Assembly (NCBI GenBank): GCA_030267965.1
Contig: BRYA01000341.1
Location: forward strand, 34,030-98,029
Source of the DNA: Triparma columacea
Taxonomy: Eukaryota > Sar > Bolidophyceae > Parmales > Triparmaceae
Direction of reading: 5' to 3'
Length of the DNA stretch: 64,000 bases
Below the pieces are notes generated by a model that was not told the DNA's origin, did not search any database, and worked only from the letters and a program-made list of their open reading frames with translations. Positions 21,340 to 32,296 of the stretch are shown here, one piece after another (position 1 is the stretch's first letter; each line of letters begins with the position of its first letter). A program made the position numbers and the translations under genes.

Positions 21340-23727
21340 ATGGAGCAGCTCATCCCCGTCGTGAACAAACTTCAGGATGTCTTCGGTGCGATTGGACAAT
21401 CACCTATCGACCTCCCCCAGATCGTGACCATCGGTTCGCAATCCAGTGGAAAGTCCTCCGTCCTTGAGAATGTCGTGGGCAAGGGTTTTCTCCCCAGAGG
21501 GACCGGGATTGTGACCCGCCGTCCCCTCGTCTTGCAGCTCTACAACACGTCGAACCACTCAGTTCCTGCATCTCCCGGTTCCATCTCCAGCTCTCTCCGT
21601 TCCCCCGGTCTTGACGATGTGGAGGAGGAGACTAACCCTGCTGAGGAGGAGGCTGACGAGAACAGCAACCTAAATATGCACACCCCCCCCGAGTCGAAGC
21701 CAAAGAGGAAAAGCAAGGTGGCAGCCGACGCCTCCCCCGTGGTCCTCCCAGGCGATGAGTGGGGCGAGTTTCTCCACCTCCCCGGAGAGAAGTTCTACTC
21801 CTTTGACGAAATCAGGGACGAGATCGTACGCGAGACTGACAGGAGCACCGGGCGGAACAAGGGTATCAGCAACAAATCGATCAACCTTAAGATCTACAGC
21901 CCCCGTGTCCTCAATCTCACCCTCGTCGACCTTCCCGGTATCACCAAGGTCAGTGTGGGCGACCAACCCGTCGACATCGAGGACCAGATCAGGGAGATGT
22001 GCCTCCACTACATCTCCAACCCAAACGCCATCATCCTCGCGGTAACCGCCGGCAATACCGACCTCGCGAACTCCGATGCCCTCAAGATGGCCCGCTCCGT
22101 GGACCCCGAGGGCAACAGGACCATCGGGGTCCTTACGAAGCTCGACCTCATGGACCCTGGAACGGACGCATCGGATATGCTCAACAACCGTGTGATCCCC
22201 CTCCGCCGCGGATACGTCGGGGTTATCAACAGAGGGCAGAGGGACATTAGCCAGAAGAGGAGCATCAGGGAGGGACTAAAAAAGGAGATGGAATTCTTCA
22301 AGAACCACCCCGCTTACAGAAGCCTCAGGTGAGACTGGGCAAGAAGTGAAACAGCGCGGCAATTCTAAGCACTAACGCAACCTTTCGCTCCCCCCTGCCC
22401 GCCTCCCCCCCCTCGCAGCCACAGGTGCGGGACCTCCACCCTCTCCAAGATGCTCAACAGTATCCTCATGCACCACATCAGGGACTGCCTCCCAGAAATT
22501 AAGAACCGCATCACAGGAATGATGGCGGACATCCAGCAGGAGCTTGACGCCCTCGGCACTCCCACGGGGGACATCTCCAGAGCGACCCTCGGGGGATCCC
22601 TCCTCTCCCTCCTCTCCAAGTTTGCCGCGAGCTTCGGGAACGCGGTGGACGGAAAGGGAAGCTCAGCGGACGGCGTCGAGATGAACGAGCTGTACGGCGG
22701 TGCGAGGATAAGTTATATCTTCAACGAGATCTTCGGGAGAAGTCTCATGACGATCGATCCGTTCGACGGCCTCTCGGACGACGACATCAGGACGGCCATC
22801 TGCAACGCCAATGGGCCTAGACCGAGCCTATTCGTCCCCGAGATCTCCTTCGACCTTCTCGTTAGGAGGCAGATCAGCAGGCTCGAGCAGCCTGGGCTTC
22901 AATGCATCGACCTCGTCTACGACGAGCTGCAGAGAATGAGCAGCCAGTGCGAGCCCACCGAGCTGCAGAGGTTCCCGGACCTCAGGGATAGGATGTGTGA
23001 CTGCGTGAGCAGTCTGCTTAGGAGGTGCGTGTCCCCCACGCAGATGATGATATCGAACCTCATCAAAGTGGAGCTCGCGTACATCAACACGTCCCACCCG
23101 GACTTCATCGGCGGAAGCAGGGCAGTGGCGCAGCTCATGGAGAAGATGAGTAACGAGGGGAACGAAGCTAGCAGGCCCCCGCCCACGCCCCACATGGGGG
23201 AGAAGGCGGACCCTAGCACCCCGGTGGGGGGGGACAACGACGATTCCTACCACACCTCTTCCGAGAGGGATCACCAGAACCACAACGAGAAGGGGGGCCT
23301 AATGAGTTTCATCTTTGGGGGGAAGAAGGACACGAGGCAGAGCATGGGAGGGCTCGGGAGCCCCTCGACCATGGTCAAGCTCCCCCAGGTGCCAGACACA
23401 ATGAGGAACAACGAAATGCCGACGGACAGGGAGAGGATAGAGACGGAGATAATCAAGAGTCTCATCGAGAGCTACTTCAACATCGTCAGGAAGAACTTCC
23501 TCGACATGGTCCCCAAGACCATCATGTACTTCCTCGTGAACCACAGCAAGGACAGCATCCAGAACGAGCTTGTGTCTGAGCTGTACAAGGAGAACGAGAT
23601 CGCAGACCTCCTAAGGGAGACCGACGACGTCGCGCAGAGGAGGAGGACCTGCAGCGAGATGAGGGGACTCCTGGGGAGGGCCCTAGAAATTGTGAACGAG
23701 GTCAGAGACTTCAACACGTTCAAGTAG
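21340..23727 (+). CDS. DRP1: Dynamin-related GTPase, DRP1/DNM1L type
   Basis: Membrane-fission GTPase, expected at mitochondria, peroxisomes or the plastid. Exons 21340-22328 and 22419-23727 join through AG|C, 765 residues. The N-terminus [15 protein letters not shown] matches DNM1L and fixes the start. GTPase motifs: P-loop GSQSSGKSS (residues 32-40), [12 protein letters not shown] (switch I), [16 protein letters not shown] roughly 70-residue acidic/basic insert (about 75-145) splits the GTPase between LQLYN and WGEFLHLP. The middle domain and the C-terminal GED ([23 protein letters not shown]) are clear. Between them lies a variable B-insert with a Pro/Asp/His-rich stretch. There is no PH domain or membrane helix, as expected for DRP1. 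Confidence 0.95.
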
Positions 23728-23828
23728 AGATTTGGGGGCGCAGGGGGGAGAAACCACTTCCCTCGTGTAATATAATATAACATATGGCGGTTGTGCCTGA
23801 AAAGAAATTCATTTACGTCAAATCGCAC

Positions 23829-26800
23829 CTAGTAATCATCGTCATCGTCGTCGTCGTCAGCATCATCGTCATCGTCGTCGTCGTCCTCGTCGCTCGAGCT
23901 CGAGCTCTCTTCAGAATCGTCGTTGTAGTGCGGTTTCCTTGTCTTCAAATAGATTCCCCTGAAAAACCTCTCAATCATTTCTCCCTTCTCCTCCTCCGTA
24001 AGGTTCTCCTTTCCCTCGACGCCCTGGAACGTTGTGCCCCCATCGCTTAGCTCTCCCTCGCTCACGCTCTCCCATTCCTCTTCCTCTTCCTCTTCCTCGC
24101 CTTCCTCCCCCACTTTAACTTTTCTTTCGGTTTCGTCGTCCTCGCCGGCATTGTCGGTCCCAAAGGGTGACCAAGGCTTGGTTCCCTCAACGTCCCACCC
24201 CTCTACCTTCCTAACGAGCTCCTCCTCGTCAGTCGTAAGCCCGGGCTTGGCGCACGGGGAGAACCCGCACACTCGTCCGTGGACTTCGTACGCATTGTCC
24301 TTTTTGCACCTGCTGTTGCAGTACTTTGCGACCCCGCAGCTGCAGACCTTCAGGGCCTTGGGCTTGCCCCGCTCCCTCGGGGCCGCCTCCCCCCGGCGGG
24401 CTGCGGTGAACCTCCCGAATATGCGGGCCGTGATCTTCTGGACGCAGCACTGCCTGTCCCAGCAACGGACGGGGCTGGCCCCCCCCTTTTCACCCTCCCC
24501 CGTGCCCCACCACTCCCTCCCGAAGAACGTTATTATGTGTAAAACCATGTCCCCCGGAACCCCGACCTTCCACCCGCAAAGAAGCAGCGTCAAGACCGCC
24601 TCCCTGAACTTGTCCCCGTACCCCAGGTGCCGCTTCGGCTCCCACGCCAGGTTCCACCCCCTCTTCAGCTTCAGGATGCTGTAATCGTACGTCGGGCCGA
24701 GGGTGTTGTTCTTCCAGTTCCGAGCCCCGTGCTGTTTCCCCATCCACCCCCCCTTCGGGGCCTTCCACCGCTCCTGCTCCCTCCCGTAAGCCTCGGAAGT
24801 GTTCCACCTGAACTCGTCGTGGTTCCACATCCTCCTCTCCACGAACGGGTACCTGTTGCTAGTCTCCACTGTCTTGTCCGAGTAGTTTATCCCGTGGCAG
24901 TAAACCTGCTCGTCGTCCGGTCGTATCTGCTGGTTCGTCAGGGAGAGCCAGACCACGTACCCTATGCTCGTGTCGATCTCCACCATGTCCCTCGCGTACA
25001 TGAGGCTAACGTTGTCGAACATCCTCCCCACCAGCTCTTCCCCCACGCTGTCCTTGAGGTAGGAGAGCCTCCTCCTCCTGTCCCTCTCGGAGGTCTCCTC
25101 CGAAGGGCCCTCCCCCCACAGCCTCCAGGGGCTGGCCTCAGCCCTCCTCTCCCCCCACCTCCGACCGACCTTCCCCTCCTTCCCCGTCCCGTTGGGCATC
25201 CAGAAGCACGCGTTGGCCATGGCGTTGACAACGTACGCCCCCATCCTGTCTGTCTCCTCCCCGTCAGGGGTCCCGACCGCCACCACCTCCCCGACCGTTA
25301 CTAGGGCGGAGAGGGCGGCGAGATAGCGGGAGGAGAGCCGGATCCTAGGGAACATGGGGGCCAGGGCCGTCATTCCACCCTGCTTGAGGAGGGACGTGTT
25401 AGGCATCCCATCGGTCAGGACAGGTACCCGTTCGTGGAGAGGAGGATGTGTAACGTCGACGAGTTCAGGTGGAACAAGTTCAGGTGGAACACTTCCTTCT
25501 GTGGGCATGGCCCGATTGAACTCCTCCTGTACCTCCTCAACTGGCCGGTCTGCGAATTCAGGCACCGAGGGGTACTCGTTCTCGCAGTCGATCCACCGAG
25601 CATGTTTAAAATTCCCCCCTTTTTCCCGATAACGTGCGTTCGCAGCGGGCACACCTTCCGATGCTTCCCTCAGCATATCGTCAACATGCGTAGTGACCTC
25701 GTCCGTGTTCCCCTTCCTCACAACCTCCGCCGCCGTATGGTAGATGTCTACATTTTCGAATCTTTCCTCCTCGCTCTTCGGTTCCCTCTCCTGGTCCCAT
25801 TTGATTTTCCTTTGCCTCCACTCCTGCGTGACCCCTACGATAGACCAGATCCCCAGGCACCTAACCACCTGCCTTAGTAGGCATACCTCCACTTTATCAT
25901 CTAGCCCCGTCTCCCCCTCCAGCCCTCTCTTGAACCATACCTCCCTCTTAAGTAGTGCCTTCATAACAGCCTTGTCGTTCCTCTTTTTCCCCTCCTCCAA
26001 TTCCTTCCTGTCCCTCTCCATCATGGCCCTGTTCCCCTCATTATAACCTGCGAACCTCTCCTTAACCCATGCTTCAACCGCCTTCCCGCACTCCTCATTC
26101 CAGCACCCCGTAGTCCTCGACGCGACAATCGTAAGGAACTCGTTAACCTCTTCGCAGTCGTGTGGTCGATTTTCACTCTCCACCCACCCCACTTCATCAT
26201 CCTCATCCTCGTAGCAGCCGTTCGTGCAGTGAGGGTAGAGGTCCCCTGTGGTGAAGGTGAGGACGTGGGTGACCCCGAAACCGTTACATGACCACCTACC
26301 ACCCTCTAGCCTACCAAGTATTACAGCGATTAAGGAAGCCTGCCTGTAGCCTTTGTAGGTTCGGGATAAGGAGTGATCGGTACCGTGGGGCTCGCTGGCG
26401 ACGAGGAGGGAACGGCGGTAAAGGAGGAGCAGAATCTTGATCCGGGGGGGGGATGATGCTAACCTGGCAACCTTGGATGCGTAAGAGTGGGAGAAATTAA
26501 GAGGGGAGCTGAGGACGGTCGAGAGGTAATTGTAGTACTCTTGCTCAGTAGGATGTAAGAGGGAGGCATCATCATCAGAGGAGGGTCCGTTGGAGAGGGC
26601 GTAGCCTATGAAGGTTAGGAAGTCGTCTGTAAGGTCATGTTGTCCCTCAGAAGGATTAACCATGAAAGGGTAGGTAGGGTAAACCGCGGTGATCGCGGAC
26701 CTGAGATCTGGGAAGAGGTAGTTGTCCCTGTAGAACTGTTCCTCCTCTGAGGGAGGGGGATCCCACGGGCCGGGGGCAGGTGAAGGGTGAGGGTAAGATT

Positions 26801-27071
26801 CCCGGAGGCGCTGGATGTAGCTGGCGAAGACGTTCTCAAGGTTCATGTTGGGGGGGGCGAGAGATAAACGAGAGTTCAATTCTACGATGTCGTTCAAGTC
26901 TGTGCCGTCGAAGATGTTGTTTAGGGCAGTTGTCTCCTCGGCTGGAGACAACGGGGTGACTTGAGGAGAATTTTCATCAAGTGAGGAGATCTCAGGTTGA
27001 TTTGTTGTTGCATCGGCGGGGACTGTATTATTTGGACTCGACATAGGTTTCGATTCAGTAAATTCAGCCAT
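23829..27071 (-). CDS. Large MYND-type zinc-finger protein of unknown function
   Basis: Single 1080-residue exon. Residues 1-60 are polar. The body has many Trp/Tyr/Cys and no domain I recognise. Near residue 905 there is a MYND-like finger: VRCWDRQCC upstream, then CSCGVAKYCNSRCKKDNAYEVHGRVC. The C-terminus is extremely acidic, with Glu runs and a final Asp tail encoded by a GTC/ATC repeat at 23830-23885. MYND fingers bind Pro-rich partners. It is probably a stramenopile-specific expanded-family gene. Residues about 532-551 and 738-757 are encoded by the two arms of an inverted DNA repeat (separate entries). Confidence 0.75.
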   Translation of the reverse strand: MAEFTESKPMSSPNNTVPADATTNQPEISSLDENSPQVTPLSPAEETTALNNIFDGTDLNDIVELNSRLSLAPPNMNLENVFASYIQRLRESYPHPSPAPGPWDPPPSEEEQFYRDNYLFPDLRSAITAVYPTYPFMVNPSEGQHDLTDDFLTFIGYALSNGPSSDDDASLLHPTEQEYYNYLSTVLSSPLNFSHSYASKVARLASSPPRIKILLLLYRRSLLVASEPHGTDHSLSRTYKGYRQASLIAVILGRLEGGRWSCNGFGVTHVLTFTTGDLYPHCTNGCYEDEDDEVGWVESENRPHDCEEVNEFLTIVASRTTGCWNEECGKAVEAWVKERFAGYNEGNRAMMERDRKELEEGKKRNDKAVMKALLKREVWFKRGLEGETGLDDKVEVCLLRQVVRCLGIWSIVGVTQEWRQRKIKWDQEREPKSEEERFENVDIYHTAAEVVRKGNTDEVTTHVDDMLREASEGVPAANARYREKGGNFKHARWIDCENEYPSVPEFADRPVEEVQEEFNRAMPTEGSVPPELVPPELVDVTHPPLHERVPVLTDGMPNTSLLKQGGMTALAPMFPRIRLSSRYLAALSALVTVGEVVAVGTPDGEETDRMGAYVVNAMANACFWMPNGTGKEGKVGRRWGERRAEASPWRLWGEGPSEETSERDRRRRLSYLKDSVGEELVGRMFDNVSLMYARDMVEIDTSIGYVVWLSLTNQQIRPDDEQVYCHGINYSDKTVETSNRYPFVERRMWNHDEFRWNTSEAYGREQERWKAPKGGWMGKQHGARNWKNNTLGPTYDYSILKLKRGWNLAWEPKRHLGYGDKFREAVLTLLLCGWKVGVPGDMVLHIITFFGREWWGTGEGEKGGASPVRCWDRQCCVQKITARIFGRFTAARRGEAAPRERGKPKALKVCSCGVAKYCNSRCKKDNAYEVHGRVCGFSPCAKPGLTTDEEELVRKVEGWDVEGTKPWSPFGTDNAGEDDETERKVKVGEEGEEEEEEEEWESVSEGELSDGGTTFQGVEGKENLTEEEKGEMIERFFRGIYLKTRKPHYNDDSEESSSSSDEDDDDDDDDADDDDDDDDY
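24801..24856 (+). repeat. Inverted repeat arm A inside the MYND-protein ORF
   Basis: 56 bp beginning GTTCCACCTGAACTCGTCG and ending ACGAACGGGTACCTGT. The reverse complement of 25420-25475 matches it with three mismatches. Read on the coding (minus) strand it encodes part of YPFVERRMWNHDEFRWN. Confidence 0.93.
25420..25475 (-). repeat. Inverted repeat arm B inside the same ORF
   Basis: Opposite-orientation copy of arm A, 563 bp away, also in the open frame; it encodes VPPELVDVTHPPLHERVPV. A 15-bp piece (AAGTTCAGGTGGAAC, 25476-25490) is a further tandem copy of its end and gives the doubled VPPEL. Confidence 0.93.
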
Positions 27072-27445
27072 TGTTTTGTGTTATTGTTGTATTTCTTTGG
27101 TGAGGTTCGGGAGGGTGGAATAGAGAGTCTTGCTTAGTCTAATCTTGTTCCAATCTTGTGATTAGTTGTATATTTGTGATTTGATTGTCGTAGAAGTCAA
27201 TATATGTAATATTTATGTATGTATGTGTTGATTTTGAGTATTTGAATGCTTGTTGAGAGCAGAGTGAAAAACACCTAGAAAAAGGGCCATGCTTGGCCTT
27301 CACAAACTTGGCAATCCAAGCGAGGAGCACGCTCGCTATCAAAAAATAGCTGAGAGAAGGAGAGGGAAATAAGGGGGCAATAAAATGATAAAGAGGTCAA
27401 ATATATTATGCAACAAAAAAGAAGGTTTAGAAGCTTCAACTCTAC
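27072..27445. other. Intergenic, AT-rich
   Basis: No coding or RNA signal found; presumably the promoter of the MYND gene and the 3' flank of the zinc-finger gene (both minus strand). Confidence 0.5.
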
Positions 27446-28753
27446 TTAAGATGAATCAACTTCTACGTGATGGCTAGAAATGTGGCTCTTGAGGTTGCCT
27501 CTCTTCTTCGCCTTATATTCACACCCCTCTTGCGGGCATGTATGCCATGTTACGCCAATATCGTGAATATCTGCAAGGTGCGTCTTAAGGCTGGATCTCT
27601 GCTTCCCCTTATATTCACAACCCTCCTGCGGGCATGAATGCCAGGTTACGCCAATATCGTGAATATAAGCAAGGTGCTTCTTGATATCGCCTCTCAGCTT
27701 CGCCTTATATTCACACCCCTCTTGTTGGCATGTATGCCAGGTTACACCAACATCGTGAATATTAGCAAGGTGCTGCTTGATGTTGCCTCTCTCCTTCGCC
27801 TTATATTCACAACCCTCTTGTGGGCATGGAAGCCACGTTACGCCAATATCGTGAATATGAGCAAGGTGGGTCTTGATGTGGGCTCTCTCCTTTGCCTTAT
27901 ATTCACACCCTTCTTGCGGGCATGAATGCCATGCTACACCAATATCGTGAATATGAGCAAGGTGCTGCTTGATAATGCCTCTCCGCTTCGCCTTATATTC
28001 ACAACCTTCGTGCGGGCATGAATGCCATGTAACGCCAATGTCGTGAATATAAGCAAGGTGCTTCTTGATATCGCCTCTCTCCTTCGCCTTATATTCACAC
28101 CCCTCTTGTGGGCATTTATGCCAGGTTACGCCTATGTCGTGAACATTAGCAAGGTGCCTCTTGATCATGCTTTTCTCCTTCGCCTTATATTCACACCCTT
28201 CTTGCGGGCAAGTATGCCATTTTACGCCAATGCCGTGAATATTAGCAAGGTGTAACTTGATATGGTCTCTCCTCTTCGTCTTATGTTCACATCCTTCTTG
28301 TGGGCATGTATGCCATATTACTGCTTGACCCTCAGCAAGGATACCCAGGTCCTCCGATCCAACTTCTTCCTCCTTGACTCCTTCTCTTTTGGTGATACTA
28401 GGCGCGCTACCCGATCCTCCGACGCCACCTGCTGTCGATTCACCCTCATTCCCTCCTTGGAACTCAGGAAGGATACCAAGGTCCTCCGATCCATCTTCTT
28501 CCATCTTGCATCCTTCTATTTTGATACTAGGCGCAAGTGTGTTATCGTGCGAGCTAGAATCTAGACAATGCGCCGGCACGGTCGACATGGACTCTTTTCT
28601 TACTGGTATAGGGTTAGTAATGGACAGTAAATGTCTGGGCATGATAAGTTCCTCGGTCCAGCATCCAGCACAAAAATCCTGCCTGGATTCGACTGGAGTT
28701 CCAAAAAGGCCAGGGGCAGGAAATAGGACAATAGTGTGTAGGACAATATGCAT
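27446..28753 (-). CDS. Nine-finger C2H2-type zinc-finger protein
   Basis: 435 residues, one exon. The N-terminal 150 residues are acidic with two related segments (GSEDLGILPEF and GSEDLGILAEG). Nine tandem 28-residue fingers follow, of form W-H-x-C-P-Q-E-G-C-E-Y-K-A-K-x-R-x-x-I-K-x-H-L-A-x-I-H. Each is C-x4-C-x12-H-x4-H with a fixed linker DIGVTW instead of TGEKP. The spacing and CEYKA core resemble fingers seen in protist and insect proteins. DNA or RNA binding is likely, target unknown. The 84-bp units are so alike that recent array expansion or gene conversion is likely. Internal Met residues (MPRHLL, MSTVP) are alternative starts. Confidence 0.85.
   Translation of the reverse strand: MHIVLHTIVLFPAPGLFGTPVESRQDFCAGCWTEELIMPRHLLSITNPIPVRKESMSTVPAHCLDSSSHDNTLAPSIKIEGCKMEEDGSEDLGILPEFQGGNEGESTAGGVGGSGSAPSITKREGVKEEEVGSEDLGILAEGQAVIWHTCPQEGCEHKTKRRDHIKLHLANIHGIGVKWHTCPQEGCEYKAKEKSMIKRHLANVHDIGVTWHKCPQEGCEYKAKERGDIKKHLAYIHDIGVTWHSCPHEGCEYKAKRRGIIKQHLAHIHDIGVAWHSCPQEGCEYKAKERAHIKTHLAHIHDIGVTWLPCPQEGCEYKAKERGNIKQHLANIHDVGVTWHTCQQEGCEYKAKLRGDIKKHLAYIHDIGVTWHSCPQEGCEYKGKQRSSLKTHLADIHDIGVTWHTCPQEGCEYKAKKRGNLKSHISSHHVEVDSS
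27487..28315 (-). repeat. 84-bp tandem repeat coding the zinc-finger array
   Basis: About ten 84-bp periods, marked by the repeated plus-strand string CGCCTTATATTCACA. The reverse strand is also largely open through the array. Confidence 0.9.
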
Positions 28754-29049
28754 TCTGGGGCAAGTGGTGTGTTTAAAGGTGTGTAATATAGTGTGTGTGT
28801 AGTGTATAGAGAAGAGACGTCAGTGGTAATTGTTTCATCTCTCATTGCTCTCCCGATTCATATGCTAAATAGCAGCAAATAACCTGTGTATGAGTGTTTG
28901 ATGGGTATTTGATTGTGTGTATGTATGTGTGACAACAATACGACTCTCATACATACATTATATTCACTAATTTACGCTCAAAAACTCCTATTTATACGCC
29001 CATCGCCATTGCCCACACCTAACACACACCCCCCCTCCTCTCCCCCCTC

Positions 29050-29151
29050 ACACACGCATTTGACGACACAGGTAAGGAAGGAAGGAAAGAAGGAGAGGTA
29101 TTGCAAAGTCTTTGAGATGTTGAATGCTGTTTGTTCCAAGGATGTAAATAG
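29050..29151 (+). repeat. Diverged direct repeat, copy 1
   Basis: About 100 bp centred on CAGGTAAGGAAGGAAGG and TGTTGAATGCTGTTTGTTCC. Related to 29371-29469. Confidence 0.8.
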
Positions 29152-29370
29152 CACATACAAGATCATCCTTTATGATATGCGACGTGCATTTCGGAGACAC
29201 GCGCAATGATTTAACGCCAGTCACCCAAATGGCTGCCAAACGACCATACTGAGGAACAAACACATGACAACAACAAGCTGTTATTACTTGACACTGTACC
29301 ATCCTGTCGAAGAGTCACCTAACACCCATGTTCAATCGCACTCGACATCCGTCGTCATTCTCCCCTCTTC

Positions 29371-29469
29371 GCACACACATTCGATGATGCAGGTAAGGAA
29401 GGAAGGAAGGAGTGGTATCGCAATGTCGTTTGAGACGTTGAATGTTGTTTGTTCCGCTGATGTAAATAT
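29371..29469 (+). repeat. Diverged direct repeat, copy 2
   Basis: Matches copy 1, offset about 320 bp, with scattered changes; shares CAGGTAAGGAAGGAAGG, GTTGAATGTTGTTTGTTCC and GATGTAAATA. Both copies contain a perfect GTAAG donor-like site, so each could be the start of a 5' UTR intron or a relic exon edge. Confidence 0.8.
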
Positions 29470-29627
29470 ACCAAAATCATCCAACACCCCCCACCCCCTC
29501 CCACCCACACCATCACCAACACACCACACACCCACCAACACACACCCCTTCCGCGACTCGCTTCGTTCGTCGCCCCCCAACAACCACCAACAAATCACTT
29601 CAAACAGGACCCACAACAACATCATCA

Positions 29628-32296
29628 ATGCCTCAACCTTCTGGCCCAGTATCAGCCCCTCCCCCAACAGGTGACTCATACTTCACGGACGCACGTAGGG
29701 GTGAAGTCTCCGAGCTCCGCGCCCTCCTCAAGACCTTCCCAGTCGAGCGTTCCCTAACCCGTCGTCGTGATGTAATAAAGAAGGTCATAGCCTACATGAC
29801 CTTAGGAATCGACGTCTCCCGTCTCTTCACCGAGATGATACTAGCAGTGGAGGACAGGGACCTCGTTATAAAGAAGATGGTATACCTGTACCTAACGACG
29901 TACGCCCAGAACTCCCCTGACCTCGCGCAGATGTGCACAAACACACTACAGAAGGACACGTCTAACGACGACCCCATAATAAGGGGTCTAGCCCTCCGCA
30001 GCCTATGCAGCCTAAGGGTCGAGTCCATGGTCGAGTACGTGCTGGACCCACTGAGGAGGAGCCTGGGGGACTCGAACGCGTATGTGAGGAAAACGGCTGT
30101 TATGGGCGTGCTGAAACTGCACGACCTTAACCCTGAGCTTGTTACTGAACTTACTGAGACTGTTAGGGGGATGGTGGGGGACGTTGATACGATGGTCGTT
30201 GTTAACGTTATCAGGACACTCAATGAGATAAAGAGGAAGGAGGGGGGGATGCAGGTGGATAGGAAGGAAATGCTAGGACTCCTTAACAGGATACAGGAGT
30301 TCGACGAGTTCGGACTTAGCGAGGTGCTGGGACTTCTACTCAAGTATAAACCACAGGGGAAGGAAGAGGTGAGGGTATATATATATATGCACATATATAT
30401 GCATGTATAGAGCCAAATATTGCTGCCCAGTACAATCATCTCACCCCCTCCGCCCCCCCCCCCTAGATGTTCGCCATCATGAATCTTCTCGACCCAGTCC
30501 TCCGAACCTCAAACTCCGGTTCCGTCCTCGGTACCATCCGTTGTTTCCTGAAGCTAACCTCCTCGATCCCCGGTATGGGTGAGATGGTTTGCCAGCGCGT
30601 TAAACCCCCCGTACTAACACTCGTAGCCGGAGGCACCCCTGAGCTCGTATACGTGTTGCTTACGCACTTGAAACATTTGGCGCAAATCAGCCCCGAGACG
30701 TTCTCACCTGACTACAGGCAGCTGTATGTTAGGTACAACGAACCTAGCCATGTTAAGTACCTTAAGGTTGAGGTACTAGGACTACTGGCGAACGAGGAGA
30801 ACGGACTGGATATCATCACGGAGCTCAGCGAGTACGTGAGCGACCCTGACGGGAAGCTCGGGGTTCTGGCTGTTAGGGCCATAAGCGAGGTTGGGTGCAG
30901 CGACAGGTGTCTCCTCTCAGGAGGTCAGGGTGGTATAGGTGAGGTGGTTGTCGAGAAGCTTGTGGAGCTAACGGGTCTAGACGTACCACACGTAAGCAGC
31001 GCAGCAGCTTCGTGCCTAAAAGACGTGGCTAGAAAACACCCTGACATGAGGGGACTTATAGCCCCCGTGCTACCGAGATGCGCGAGGGCAATCACGGAGG
31101 AGAAGGGGCTGGCGAGCACGGTCTGGATGCTGGGGGAAATGGGGGAGATGATCACGGAGGCACCGTACGTGCTAGAGAGGATGGTGGACGGGGACGGGTG
31201 GGAGGGGTATGGGGGGGAGGTTAAGATCAGCCTACTTACCGCGGCGGTGAAACTATTCTTCAAGAGGCCGGGGGAGATGCAGGGTATCCTCGGAAAGTGC
31301 CTGGTGAAGTCCAGCGCCGACGCCACAAGCCAGGAGCTACACGACAGGGCGCTGCTGTACTACAGACTACTGGCGGAGGGGGGGGAACAGGCGGAGGCAG
31401 TGGTGGCGGGGACGGACCAGAACGTTGACAGGGCTAGGAAATTCGCAGAGGAACAGGTGAGGAAGGGGCGGAGGGGGGGGGGGGGGAGGGGAGGGGAAGG
31501 GCCTTGCAGCCCCCCCCCAACGCGCAAGCAAACAAAAAAAAACCAAGCGAAACCTCACACGTATTTCTCTTCCACCTCCCCCCCCCCCCTCCCTTCCCGT
31601 ATTTAGGACTCGGAGACGTTCAAGAGGCTGCGTGATGAGTTCAACACCCTCAGCATCGTCTACAGTCAGGAGGAGAAGCACTGGTGCCAGGAGGAGTTCA
31701 GGGGTTTCGGGGGTAGGACCGACGTTAGCGAGGGTGAAGTCAAGGTCGTGCAGGACGCCTTCGGGGGGAGCGTTGTTATCGAGCCGACTAGCGCCTCCCT
31801 CCCCCCACCCCAGCAGCAGCAGCAGGTAGGGGAGCCGGCGGCTGCGGCTGGGGACACCTACGAGGACCTCCTGGGTTTCGCCAGCGACGAGCCGGCTTCG
31901 GTAACCGTTGCTCCCCCCTCCCCCCCGGCACCCTCCGTCTCGCTTAACCCGAACTTCACACTGGACGGGGGATCCTTCCAGTCCATGTGGCAGAGCCTAC
32001 CCGAGGCGTGCTCGAGCCTGTCCCCGTCCACCGGGTCCCACACGCCTAACTCGGTCGAGGACGCACTCAGGAAACTCTCCATCCTTACCATGGCTAGCGG
32101 GGAGACTGCGGGTGAGATCAAGCTGTTCCTATACTGCCAGGAGGAGGGGGGGGGAGGGGTGTACCTGGTGCAGGTCCTGATCGACAAGAACTGCGAACCG
32201 AGGGTGGCGAGCGTTACGGTTAAAACAAAGGGGGGGAAGGAACCGGATACTGTCATGGGGATGGTACACAACGGGATGGGGAACGTGGGGTTTTAA
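29628..32296 (+). CDS. AP4B1: AP-4 adaptor complex beta subunit
   Basis: Large subunit of the trans-Golgi AP-4 coat. Exons 29628-30368, 30467-31456 and 31607-32296 join in phase 0, 806 residues (human 739). The trunk matches AP-4 beta more closely than AP-1/2 beta: KKVIAYMTLGIDVSRLFTEM, DPIIRGLALRSLCSLRVESM, then EEMFAIMNLLDPVLR across the first splice, and YNEPSHVKYLKVEVLGLLANE. A Pro/Gln/Ala hinge (PPPQQQQQ) leads to a small beta-ear (B2-adapt) domain with FQSMWQSLP. No clathrin box was seen, as expected for AP-4. Intron 1 contains a TATATATATATGCACATATATATGCATG tract. Confidence 0.93.

Larger units (their letters stand above)
28754..29627. other. Intergenic region upstream of AP-4 beta holding a duplicated non-coding block
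   Basis: Holds TG/CA-rich and C-rich tracts and the pair of related blocks listed separately. No credible coding exon. AP-4 beta begins at 29628. Confidence 0.5.

Noticed and set aside
27487..28315. Regularly spaced repeats that might look like a CRISPR array
   Set aside because: Units are contiguous coding repeats with no unique spacers, in a eukaryotic gene. The same holds for the DUF285 (39-42 kb) and LRR (54.6-55.4 kb) arrays.
27638..28564. Plus-strand ORFs across the zinc-finger gene
   Set aside because: Mirror reading of the 84-bp array; repetitive peptides without any domain.
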